A DNA stretch of 39,787 nucleotides, taken from Ettlia oleoabundans (lineage: Eukaryota; Chlorophyta; Chlorophyceae; Chlamydomonadales). A program made the translations under genes and the position numbers. Of this stretch, positions 9,812-20,607 are shown in pieces (the stretch's first letter is position 1; the number at the start of each line of letters is the position of its first letter). The notes beneath the pieces were generated by a model. That model ran no database searches and was not told where the DNA came from. It saw only the letters and a program-made list of their open reading frames with translations. The stretch is taken from positions 317 through 40,103 of the forward strand of contig JAAMXP010000911.1 of the NCBI GenBank assembly GCA_019693395.1, given 5' to 3'.

Positions 9812-12094
9812 ATGCCCTCGTTAGTAAGTGCTGCTGCTGTTGCTCCTGGGTTTTTTCAGGCAACAGAGAGAGACGGCCTGGTTGCCCTGGCAACCACCAT
9901 ATACGCTGCGGCGGTGTGTGACTTTGGTCTGAATTTTCCACCCACCACCCTCCGGTCGTCCCTGCAGCGTTGGATGGCGGCGTTTGTCAGTGAGATGGGC
10001 CAGGGCGTGATCATGGTGAGTGGCAGTGGCGCAGCATGCTTCACAACATGTGTTGCTACGCACAGGACAACTTGACAGGATGATTGCATGACAGCGCCAC
10101 CATGAACTGTTTGTGACGATTGTTAAGTGCGCAAAACCAAACAGAGGCCCCCCCACCCCACCCCACCCCACCCCCCCTTCCCCCATCCCATGAGTCAGGT
10201 GTCGGACTGCTGGGGTCTTGACCTGGGCAGCATGCTTAAGGTGGCAGTCCTGTCATTGGGAATTGCTGTTTTTTTCCTCAGAGGAATGTGTTGATGCACC
10301 AACTCTTTCACTTGGTGGACAACTATTCGCACGCTCTTGCCGAGCCGCAGCACCAGCCTGCTCATGAGGAAGCCCTCACAGTGCTGAGCACCCCTTCACC
10401 CTGCCCCTGCTGCGACACTACTCGCTGCACCGCCGCAACACCCTGCTGTATATGCTGGGGACTCAGGTGTTTCCCGACATGGTGGAGCTCGTGACTGAAA
10501 AGGCGCAGCGGTAAGTTAAGTCAAGGCATCAGCGTCGGCCACTGCCACAAGCTGGGCAGAACCTCTTCAGATACTGGAATGCCGCGACTCAATCAGGGCC
10601 ACGCTTGCTTCCCTTCCCAGTAGTTCCGCAACCTTCACCCTCATCTTATCATCGTGGCATTTGATTATTGCAACAACATCCGAGTTTTGTTTGTGGCTCG
10701 CTTGCGTCACGCAGTATGATGGAGCTTGGAGCACGTCCCTGCACTGCTTGCCATGAGCTTGCCAAAATACTGCACTTTTGTGCTGACGACTTCAAGCGAG
10801 CGTATGAGATGTCAATGCGCTGCTGCCAGGCTGCCAAGCAAGCCGGCATGCAGGCTGTCCTAGCGCAGCATCTCTGTATAGCAGCCAGGTGCATCATGCA
10901 GGTGCGTGGTCAGCGTTGCATTGCCTTTCTAGATTTGCAACTGTCCGCAGTAATGGCTACTTAATATGCAAGGTCGTCCCAGCCATGCCTTGACCAGCAT
11001 GCAACATCTTTGCATTCAAATGTGTGTTCGCAGCCGAATTATGCGATGCTTATCCACTTATGTGTTGCCAGTCTTACAATCTTTGTAGGGGGGCCTTGGT
11101 CTTGTCTACCGTTGCTGTGCGGTGGAGCAGCTGCTAAGTGAAGCAGAGCCCTTGCTAAAGCAGGTGTGAGCAGCTTGTCCTCACCTAAGGCCACATCCAT
11201 GCAGCAATCGGGCGGTGACCTTCTTGAGCAGATCTTGAGGGAGACAGGACTGGGGCGGCAGCAGTCCAACATACACCTGCCATAGTTTCAAAATACTTAT
11301 CTTATTTGCTGAAACGCTTGACTTTTCCTTGGTCCTACAGCTGCGGGGCTGGCTCTCAAACCATATGCTGAGTGAGATTGAAGTGAATCGGCGGGAGGCA
11401 GAAGAGATGCTGCGGGTTACTTCGCAGATTTCTCCGCAGACATTGGCAGCCAGGTACGCGACGCCTCCCTGCCAGATGCAGCCAAAGGAAAATCTATGCA
11501 GTTCTTCATGCTCGAGGTCGGCGGCACTGGGTTTTCACATCGTGCCGCTATCTACTTGCCTGCTCCTTTGTTGTTCAGGGGCATGCGGTGTGCAGTGCGA
11601 GCTGCATTGAGGCCGACCAGCCGGGGTCCTCCTAGTCCTGGTGCTGTTCCCTTGGCAAACTCGGTGTTGTATCAGGGTGGGCTCCCGCGCCACTGTCGTA
11701 ACAAGCACGTCGTTTGCAAACGTGCGGCTGGGATGCCCAATGTGCGTTGTTGGGTGTTGCGCCCATTTTTGCTGTCCGTGCCAAAGATCTCATGTGCATT
11801 GGCATGCCTTGACCCTGGTGCAGCCCGCCCAAGTGCGGTTCTTGCGGTGGTCTCATGCTGAAGCTCTGCAAGTGCTCATCATGCCGGAAGGTGAGGGATC
11901 GCACCCACTGCCCTGCTGTATTTGAAATTGTTGTTGACAGCTCATGTGTGTTTAGTTAGTCTGCTGTTCTAATGCTCCACTGCCTCCAGGTCTCCTACTG
12001 CAATGCACAGTGCCAAAAGGCGCACTGGCCGCAGCATAAGGCAGCGTGCAAGGCGGCGCGGCAGGCAGCAGCAGCAACTGGAGCAGCAGGCTGA
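9812..12094 (+). CDS. MYND-type zinc finger protein with helical N-terminus
   Basis: The best exons are 9812-10015, 10282-10510, 10715-10901, 11089-11163, 11341-11453, about 11580-11630, 11824-11890 and 11990-12094 with a TGA stop. The last two join in phase to give a MYND finger: [18 protein letters not shown] then [18 protein letters not shown], with all eight Cys/His ligands. The upstream exons are helix-rich ([34 protein letters not shown]) and could be tetratricopeptide-like. MYND fingers bind proline-rich partners; the process is unknown. Exon 10282-10510 has 229 nt but phase requires one more or two fewer, and its two halves read in different frames. After 11163 only 26 nt separate the reading from the next open patch. 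A start upstream of 9812 is possible. The gene may be intact with assembly errors, or may be a decaying copy. Confidence 0.6.
10148..10189. repeat. C-tract, G-quadruplex-capable on minus strand
   Basis: Seven C-runs of 3-7 bases are separated by single A or short spacers (CCCCA units) inside the first intron of the MYND gene. The minus strand fits the G3+N1-7 quadruplex rule. Confidence 0.85.
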
Positions 12095-12273
12095 TGGTGG
12101 TTTGAAGGGCAATCATCAATCGTCGCGATACCTCTGGCTGAGCCGCTCTGAACACCCTGGTCACGATCTAGAGCATTTACAGATATTTTTCTGGCCCACC
12201 CACCATCCACGTCACATCTCCGGTGCTAAACTGCGACGCCTCGGCTGCTGCTGATTGCTGTGGATGTCCGAAC

Positions 12274-15200
12274 ATGCATCAAACCAATTGTGGGGTGTGG
12301 AGCAGCGGCGATGTGCTGGTTGTGCCGCCTATGGAGGCGGTGTGGCTGACGGGGAGCGAGCTGCAGCTGCAGGATGGAAGAGGATGCCTGAGCTTTGAGG
12401 TCAAGGGTGAGCGGGGCCGCGCTTTGCCGAGGCTACGCGGACCGTTTCGGCGGCTGACTCAACACCGCATCCTGGCCCATCTCCCTGCGTCTGCAGGTTA
12501 CAACGATGCCACGGTGCTGCTGAAGCAGCACTCAGGCTCCCGGCGTTGGCAGCACCTGACTGCGGATGGTGGCGCCGCCGCAGGCCCGGCTGAAAGGCAC
12601 CCGGTGGGAGGACGTGGCTCGCCGGTTGAACAAAATTACACCATCATCCTAGGCAGCCACCGCAACAGCTGCCTGAAGTTTGAGAAGGATGGAGAGCTTT
12701 GCTACATGGTGCGCTGCACTCCTACAACCGCTGCTCCTTGCTGTCATTGCTGCTGCTGTGCCGCTATCGGATGCTTGATGGCAGAACATCATGCTGGCTG
12801 CTTCCGCATGCATGAAGCCATGCTTGTGCACTACAAAGGCATGGTGTGGCTGCCCTAACCTTTATGCCAACAATCAACACTGTACAAGTATATGTGTTTT
12901 CTACCTTGCGCCGTTTTGGCATGCTCTCCTGCCTCCCTGCTCGTCACCGCAGGTGCCCACCCCGCCAGAGGCCAAGCTCAACGGCAGCAGCTTCCTGAAG
13001 CACTGGATAAACTACGACCACGGCACCATCAGTGTGGGATTTGGAGAGCCTGGCGAGAACCTGTGCGCCACTTGGACCGATGACGACCCTATCGATAGCA
13101 TCAGCTTTGCAGGTGGTTGAACCGGTCGTGTGCCGTTGCTGCTTCCTGCAATCTGATGGTGGGGCGGTTGTATCCTCTACCACCAACTATTGAGTGTTGG
13201 TCGGCTGGAAACGGCTGGAGTTACATGCATGCTTCCTCGGCTCATCATGGAGGCACCTCGGTGCCATGTGTGATTCTTGTTGTTGTGGGTTTTACATGGG
13301 CTTCGTCAGTACACCTGACGGGGGGGATGGTTTATGTTTGTGTGTGCAGGGCTGAGCGCTTGGGACAACCATGTCGGGTATCGCAATCTGCGCATGCACC
13401 CAGCTCTCACCTTGTTGCCACCCAGCCCCCCGCCCAGGCAGCAGCGTGCGGTTGACTCTAGCAAGCAGTTCGCACAGGGCCCCCGGGCAGATGGGCTGCA
13501 CGGGCAGCAGGCTTCGGCAGTCCCAAGCCTGCTGGAGTGCTGCCAATGGGTGCTGTTGCAAAGCCTGAGCCCGCTCACAGTTTGCGACCTGCTGCAAGTG
13601 TTGGATTGCCTGTCCCCAGTTGCCAGTAGCCTACGCAGGTGGGTGGCTTCGCCGCACTGGCATCTGCCGTGCAACATTGGCAGCGTAATGTCACCCGCAG
13701 CAGCGTCAAGACGGGACATTTTTGTTGACTGGCAGCGTGGTTTTACGGTCATTTGTTGTTCAACTACCTGCTGTTGCGTGCACTGCGTCAGCTGTTCAAG
13801 CCTCTGCATCTGTCACTGCCTACTCCCCTTTCGCAGCCGTGCTGTCGAGTATGCAGCTGAGCATTTCTCGTCGGTAGTCTGGCAGGACCTGGACGGTTTC
13901 TGCAGCCTCAGCACAGCCTGCCTGGCAGAGATCTTGTGCAGCAAGTCACTGGTGGGTTGCGCGTTTAGCAGCGCTGCTTGGCAGTGCTCTCCAAGCTGCC
14001 GCTCCTGCAATTTGGGGTGTTGCCTGGCCTGTCTTCTTCACAGCCTTTGCTCACTTCTGCAGCGGGCTATGCCCCAGGGTCGCTCCTACTGGACCTGTGT
14101 GTTGTAGTAGGCCGCTGGCTGGCCCACCAGCTTTCCAACTGCTTACAACCTGTTGCTCCTGCAAAAGCAGAATGACAGAAAATAAGCTGTGTACTTCTGC
14201 CTGCCTGGCTGCTGCAGGACTGCTCAGAAAAGGCTGTGTTTGATGCTGTGATGAAGTGGGCGGGGTATGGCAGCGAGGTGGCAGACCTGTCGTCCCCTTG
14301 CCACCCAATGCAGGTCAGTCTGCCCTGCATTCCTGGTACTGGCATGCTTGCAACTCGCTTGATTTTTGTGTGGGCCCAGCGCCGATTCTCTGTGGACACC
14401 TGGGGAGGATAAAGANNNNNNNNNNNNNNNNNNNNNNNNNNNNNNNNNNNNNNNNNNNNNNNNNNNNNNNNNACACACATGCTGTGTGCCAGGACTTGGA
14501 CCAGCTGCTGCCGTGCATTCGCTTCCCTCTTATGAGGGACGAAGAGCTGGAGGCTGTGAGGTGGGAAACCTGCCACACAACATGCAAATGCACGCACATT
14601 TTTGTTTTTCTGCCCACCTGCCTGCTGCGCTCGGCCTTCCTACAGCCTGCACGGTCCTTCCAGGCAGGCAGCACCAGCGAACTCCCCATCCACTCCCATT
14701 CCATCCACAGCCGAGATCCCTGTTGTGCTGGGCTATGCAGGCAGCATCCCATGTGCGCACGCAGCAGCTTGCTCCAGGAGCTGCTGCAGGAGGCCCTTGA
14801 TGCCCGCATGGATGACGGCAGCAGCCAGCGAGCCCCGCAGGCAAGCAATTGGCAACCCCAGCAGCTTTGGGCCTGCCTGCCACGTTATATACACAGTAGA
14901 CTGTGTTTTAAAGTACACTGTATGTTGATGACCCTTGGGCTGCCCTTGAAAAAGGAGTTGGCACATGGCACGCCTTAATCTTCAGCCAACGCCCGTTGGG
15001 GAACCCTCTATCTCTGCCTGATGGTGTGACGTACGCTGCCTTCCTGTCGCAGGCACTACTGGGGCAACGAGGCCCCGTTTCCATGCAGGACAAGCGCCAC
15101 GTGCGGGCGCTGACAGTCAGCGAGCAGCTTGCCTCCTCGCGCTTCCAGGTGAGGGAATGCCAAATGTTGGAGATATAGATGTACTTCAGCCCCGTATTTT

Positions 15201-16678
15201 GGAGTACTTGTTACTGTGCTGTAAGCCTGGTCTTGCCACTATGCTGCAATCTGCACTGCGATCCACAACTAGTTCTTCCCTGATAACTGTTTCGTCGTTC
15301 TCGACCGCAAGTTTCCGCTGACTGCCCTTCCGGTCCATCCTGCACATACTTCCCTGCAGCTGCGGCGTGCCCCTGGCGGCACAGAGCTGATCTATATGTA
15401 TGATGGAGACAAGAACGGGGTGTGCTGGCACCTGGGAACCATGGGCGGCAGACAACCTTGGGTCAATCCGGTCCTGGCGGGCCAGCTGCAGGTGCGGGGT
15501 GGTTGGAGCGGTGATGGTGGTGGTTGTGGTATGGGGCCCTGCAAAGTCGAGGGGCTGGTTGGAAAGCTTATGCGTGCTTTGGTGTTTTCCTTGGTGCTTT
15601 CCCTGGGAACAATTCATGAAAGGACTTTCGTAGCTTCCTCATTGCCCAGGCTGCTTGATTTCTGCGTTTGGCACGGCTCGCTACGGTCTTTTCCCAGCTC
15701 ACTGTAATCTTTCCACCTTGCTGCAGGTGCGTGCCAGCAGCCCGGCCTGCCGCAACACAGACCCAAAGGCGATTGTGGGCCACAACTTTGCGCGCTGCAA
15801 CTTTGCGGGGCCCCGCATGGAGAATCAGCAGCTGTCCAGGTAATGATTAGTTCTAGGGACAATCTTCGATTGCCTGCTATGCTGAGCCAGTGTGTTTACT
15901 GCTTGCCTGCCCGCAGCCATGCTTGCTGGCTGGTTTTTACCCTACCTGAAGCAATATGCACAGCCCCAGTTTGCTTGCACGAGCCATCAGCGATGCTCCC
16001 ATTGCGTGTTGCTTCCTGTTTTTTGTTGCATGTGCTCCTCAAGTGTCCGCCTGCCCTGTTTGCGTATCCTCTCTCCTCCCTGTAGCTGGTGGGTAATGGA
16101 CTTGGGGCCGGCGAACCGCCTCATCTGCAACCACTACACGCTCCGCCATGATGGGTCCACAGACTTTCTTCGCAGCTGGGTGCTGCAGGTGGGAACTGCC
16201 GCTCACTGTTTGGCAAGGATGGGGCCTTGTGCAGAAGGAACCAGCCCGCTGCCTGGCATGGCACTTTGGCCACAGCAGCGGCTGCCTGTTCTGGCCCTGC
16301 AAGTGGTAGATCACTAGAGACTTTGCTGTGTTTCGGAGTCAGAATGCCTGCTACCCTCCGTCACCTGTGTACCCAATTGCACTGGTTCACTAACATGGCT
16401 TGATAGTTTGCTCTTGCTGCGCCGTGCAGGGTTCCAACGATGGCACCAGCTGGGCCGACCTGCGGCGCCACCTTGGCGACCGCACCATCCGCATGCCGGG
16501 GCAGTACGCCTCTTGGCCAGTCAGCAGCCACGCAGCAGCGAGGCCGTACCGCATGTTCCGCCTGCTGCTGGTGGGGCCCAACCCGGAGGCACCCAACAAG
16601 CACCACGTCTGCCTCTCCTTTTGGGAGCTTTATGGCTACTTCTACCACAACCCAAAGGGGGCTGGCCCCTCCAACTGA
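12274..16678 (+). CDS. FAMeT-like / BACK / discoidin-like protein (At2g30600 type, BTB lost)
   Basis: Thirteen exons keep phase: 12274-12406, 12497-12708, 12953-13112, 13350-13638, 13837-13951, 14218-14313, 14493-14560, 14711-14840, 15053-15148, 15360-15491, 15727-15839, 16086-16188 and 16430-16678 (about 631 aa). The N-terminal module has YTIILGSHRNSCLKFEKDGE, WINYDHGTISVGFG and GLSAWDNHVGYRN, typical of the farnesoic-acid-methyltransferase-like (PF12248) domain. A BACK domain follows (RAVEYAAEHFSSVVW, EKAVFDAVMKWA, LDQLLPCIRFPLMRDEEL). The C-terminus is an F5/8C-like fold (IYMYDGDKNGVCWHLGT, NFAGPRMEN, WWVMDLGPANRLICNHYTLR, SFWELYGYF). The order matches the plant BTB protein At2g30600, yet no BTB motif appears between the first two modules. 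In BTB-BACK proteins these domains build cullin-3 adaptors. The intron after 14840 uses a GC donor. A 57-N gap lies in the intron before 14493 and could hide sequence. Confidence 0.8.
14416..14472. other. assembly gap (57 N)
   Basis: A run of N lies in the intron between exons 14218-14313 and 14493-14560 of the BACK/discoidin gene. Both flanking exons are in matching phase, so loss of a whole exon is not required but cannot be excluded. Confidence 0.99.
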
Positions 16679-17558
16679 ATGTCGGCAGTCCTACCTACCC
16701 ATTCGGCGCCCCAACCTTCCGCGCGCCCATGCCAGCTCAACACCTTGAAATCGATTTTCCAATGCAAAGGACGGCTTCTCGTTCTCCCTGTCACCAACCC
16801 AGCCATCCACCTGCAACATACGATGCATGCCAGCTCCATTCAGCAGGCTGCCCGCAGTGCATGCCACAGTTTTCTCGAGCGCAGGTCCACCCAGCACACC
16901 GCAGCCATACCGCGCCGCCCATCCGAGTCCTTCCCTACTATCAACCATTCAAGTCCTGCATTACCCAATTGCTAATGTCGTGACGTTTTCCACTGATGTC
17001 ACAGTTCTTCCTGTCCCTTTCTCAAGTTATGCCCTGATCTGTTACTGATTGTCCAGCTGTTGACTATCTTTACCTCTTGCCTGTGCTCTTTCTCATGGAG
17101 ATTATTGCAGCCTTGCAGCTGCCTGTAAGCCACTCACTACGCTCCGCAGGATACTGAAGGTGCTGCAGTGCAACATTTTTAGTCAAGGCTGGCGCTGCAC
17201 CTGATGGCTGGTGAGATGGTGTGTGAATTGGGTGTGGTTTGTTGGTGGGATACTCGCGGTGATATTTGCAAGGAAAGAGTGAAATTACAGAGGCATGGGT
17301 GCTTCCCCAGCAGAGCCACAGGCGAAGCTTGACACTGATCAGCAAGTAGGAAGCATAGAGGTGGCAACAGCAGCAAACAAGCAACAGAAACGAGCTGAAG
17401 GTTGTCAAAAAGCTATAGTACAGTGCAAGGTATACAGTCAGCTGCAGAGAGATTGATTCAAAAGCTCACGCAACAGGGTAGGGTCTGCGCATGAGCCAAG
17501 TGCTGGTGGATGGCGGCCGTGGAGGTGTAATGGCGCTGACGCTTGTTACAACGGCCTG
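16679..17558. other. convergent intergenic region, 880 bp
   Basis: This region lies between the stops of the BACK/discoidin gene (plus) and elongin C (minus). Open frames here are short and show no family motif. A TGTAA, the usual green-algal polyadenylation signal, occurs on the plus strand near 17124. TTACA (minus-sense TGTAA) occurs near 17285. These could serve the two converging 3' ends. Confidence 0.4.
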
Positions 17559-18119
17559 CTACGTGTCCAGGTAATTTGCTGCCATAAGCAGCTCTAACGC
17601 CATCTCGGGGGCAACCTTGAACTCCGGAATGTTTTTGCTGGCCGTATTGGCATATCTCAACTGCAGACGGGCGATGAAGAGACAGACGAATGGCGGTGAC
17701 GGTTGGGCGTTAGTTCCAGCCTGCGCGCGGCAGCTGGCTGATACGGCAGCGGGCTTTACCAACATGCATAGTGACGCACCTTGTAGTAGAAGTACTTGCA
17801 CACCACCTCCAACACGGGGGTGGTGATTGCCGGGAACCTGACTTCGCCTTGCTCATTTTCAATAAAGCTGCCTGCACCAATGGGTGGGTTGGCGGGCAGC
17901 GGGAGTGGCTGCCAACGGCAGCGGCACCCCGACTCCGAGGCGCTGCGCTGCTTGCATCGACCTTGACATGCACTCCCGCGATTCAATCAGGACCCGCTAA
18001 CCTTGCGAGTTGAGCATGTGCTTTATGGTGTTAGACACGCAGGCGGCATCGTAGTCCACTATGAACTCAAAACCCTCGGCGCTGATAAGCTTTACCGCCT
18101 TCTTTTCGGCAGCAGCCAT
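17559..18119 (-). CDS. ELOC: elongin C (Skp1-fold ubiquitin ligase adaptor)
   Basis: Three exons keep phase: 18002-18119, 17780-17871 and 17559-17660 (103 aa; the human protein has 112). Reading along the protein: [72 protein letters not shown] and a final LDT. These correspond closely to the elongin C BTB/POZ-like fold, including the strongly conserved C-terminal helix that contacts BC-box proteins. Elongin C pairs with elongin B and links BC-box substrate receptors to cullin-2/5 type ligases, and in animals and yeast also works with elongin A on stalled RNA polymerase II. The ATG at 18119 starts [13 protein letters not shown], slightly shorter than animal N-termini. It is transcribed divergently from DNAAF1. 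Confidence 0.93.
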
Positions 18120-18348
18120 GCTGCCTGCGAGGCGGCGGCAGGAAGCACGAAATGGGCGAGCGTGGCGTGCTGATCAGGGGGGCTGGCGCTCGCTGAAGAG
18201 TGCACGGGTTATGCTTTGATCCTCTTTTGCGGCCTTTAGGCGCTATTGTCGAGAATGGATGGGAAGAAAGACGACGTTGACTGCCGTCCAGGTCCGACAT
18301 CCTTTCCGCTCTTCGCTTCGCCCCGCAATTGAGCATCGTGGCTGCACA
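18120..18348. promoter_or_regulatory. bidirectional promoter region, ELOC / DNAAF1
   Basis: Only 229 bp separate the ATGs of two divergent genes, so both 5' UTRs and core promoters must fit here or overlap the first exons. I see no clear TATA box. Confidence 0.5.
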
Positions 18349-20607
18349 ATGGAGATGGACGAAGCCGCCCTGCAGGCGGTGATTAAGGAGCACCGCGGCT
18401 ACCAGACGCCCCACCTCAACCAAACACTCTACTGCAATTTCAAGGGATTCACCTCTCTGGCCTGCCTGGAGCGCTACACCGGTCTGCGGGCGCTTTTCTT
18501 GCAGGGCAACGCGCTGGAGAGCACCGAGGGCCTCCCGCCACTGCCCGAGCTGCGCTGCCTGTGAGCACATCTGGATGGAAGTGCTGTGCTTGTGGGAGTG
18601 GTACAGGAGGGCAAATAACGACACTGCAATGGCTAACAACTGCAGGACTTCTTCATCTAGCATATATGCATTGATGTTATGGCACACCTGTTGCACAGCA
18701 CCCACCCGCATACTCGCCGGGCCCCATCCCCATGCCGCAGCTTTCTGCAGCAGAACCTGCTACGCCACCTGCCACCCGGCATCCTGGCGGCGCAGCCCAG
18801 CCTTACCTACCTCAACATCAGTGGCAACCGACTTCTTGATTTGACGGGGCTGGAGGGCTGCACTGAGCTGCGTACGCTGCTAGCCGCCGACAACTGCCTC
18901 AAGAGCGCCACAGGGCTGGAACCACTGGCACAGGGCCGCCCTGCAATAGAGACCCTGGACCTCCAGAACAACAAATTAGAGGATGGGGAGGCAGTGATAG
19001 CGACATGCGCGCGCATGCCAGCCCTCAAATGCCTCTACCTGAAGGGCAACCCATTGGTCAGTGGCATGAGCTGCTACCGCAAGACCGTCATTGCCGCCAT
19101 ACCAACCCTCACCTACCTCGATGATCGCCCAATCTTTGAGCTGGAGCGTATATGCGCAGAAGCGTGGTGCGTGTAGGAGTCTGCCTTCAGCTGAAGATTG
19201 GGTCGCAACCAGAGTCAGTCAAGCGGTGTGCCTGTATTGCCTGATGTGTCCGTCCACTGCCCATTGATGAGACTACTTGCAGGAATCATGTGGCCCACAG
19301 CTTGTTGCTGAGCTGATTCCAACTTCCCCCTGCTTGTGTTCAGGTCAAGGGGCGGGCTAGAGACCGAACGTGAGGCAAGGGCCGCCTATCGAGAGGGGGA
19401 GAGGCAGCAGGAGCGGCGGCAGGTAGCAGCGCTGCGAGAGATCAGGGAGGCAGGGTGGAGGAAGGTGGGTGCTGCATGGATGCATAATGGCAGGAGATCT
19501 ATGAGACCGTGAGTGCCTGTTGTTGTTTTGCAATATTGAGCACAAATAGCTAGCGGGCTGGCCAGCAGGGCTTTCTCACTGCGCCTGCCTGTTGGGCGTT
19601 TCTTGCTGGCTGCAGCAGCGGGAATCTCGGGGCCTGAGCGGCAGTGGCGACCCTTACATGGATGATATGTCGGATTCGGAGGAGTGGGAGCCTGAGAATG
19701 AGCCTGCCGAGCTGAGACAGGCCAGGGAGCGCCTGGCTGCCTTCACCGCCACACAGCAATCATACGATGATGAACTGCCAGGTCAGCTCAGCATGCACAG
19801 CGTGCATATCGTGCAAGGCACGCAAAGGCAGCAAGCGATGGCCTGCATGGCTGGTCGACTCGACGATTTGTGGTTGGGAGTGGTCGGGATGTCCGATCCA
19901 GGTGAAAATTGCTGCCTGCTGCAAGGCAGGTCCCCTCCCTCACCTAATAGCCGTCGCTGTGAACCCCCGCAGGGTTTAAGGACGAGGCAGATGTGCAGGC
20001 AGTGCTGGAGGAGAGCAGATCCAGCCAGCAAGCGCTGCAACACCAAAGCAGCACCTGCGTCGCACCGACAAGCAACGCCCACTTCAAAGCGGAGAACAGC
20101 TGCCCCAACAGCGCCAGTCATGCAGCTGCCAGCTCAGCCGGTGCTGTATCAGCGGCTGCTGCAGCTGCCACTGCTGCCAGCGCTGAATCAGCGGCTGTTG
20201 CCTTGTGCACTGCTTCTGCCAGCATGGGAACTGCACCGGCTGCTGCGGCTGGAAGTGGCGTGGCCGCTGCCGATGATATGCCGCCTGCCAGTGGTGTGGC
20301 GCCTGCCAATGATGTTGAGCCTGCCGGTGGTGTGGCGCCCGCCAGTGGTGCGGCGCCTGCAAAAGTTCCTGAAGCTAAAGTCACCGCAACCGTCAGCGCC
20401 AGCAGCAATGGAGGGCTGGAAGCGGATGCAGATGCTGCAGCTCACATGGAGGAGCATGCACAGACCACAGCGCACAGCAGCACACTGCCTGGCCAGCTGG
20501 CTGATGGAATGATATGCACTGATCCTGCCACCGACAGCGATGACGAGAAGACTGCCAGTGTGGGTGAGGAGGAGGAGGAAGAATATGATCTGCAAGCCCT
20601 CGACTGA
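18349..20607 (+). CDS. DNAAF1: axonemal dynein assembly factor 1 (DNAAF1/LRRC50/ODA7)
   Basis: Five exons keep phase: 18349-18560, 18741-19166, 19344-19464, 19616-19781 and 19973-20607 (519 aa). The start [15 protein letters not shown] and the run [15 protein letters not shown] then [17 protein letters not shown] match DNAAF1, followed by SDS22-like leucine-rich repeats ([58 protein letters not shown]). The repeat cap has [20 protein letters not shown], the family hallmark. A charged coiled segment (about residues 213-255) and an acidic patch [14 protein letters not shown] follow. In Chlamydomonas (ODA7) and animals the protein works in the cytoplasm to preassemble axonemal dynein arms. The C-terminal third is low-complexity: Ala-rich, then imperfect PAS/GVAPAN-type repeats (about 20284-20364), then a Glu run near the stop. 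The upstream ATG at 18259 is in frame but less like the family start. Confidence 0.93.
20284..20364 (+). repeat. degenerate Pro/Ala/Gly/Val coding repeat in DNAAF1 tail
   Basis: Imperfect units of about 18-21 nt (GCC TGC CAG/GGT GGT GTG GCG type) encode [14 protein letters not shown] segments. The pattern suggests repeat expansion in a disordered tail. Confidence 0.7.

Noticed and set aside
9851..9859. TTTTTTCAG as the acceptor of a 36-nt intron beginning GTAAGT at 9824
   Set aside because: Such an intron would be shorter than any other in the window, and the frame is open without splicing.
13334..14107. 257-codon plus-strand open frame
   Set aside because: It crosses several real exons of the BACK/discoidin gene in a mixture of frames and includes introns; only the in-phase parts (13350-13638, 13837-13951) are coding.
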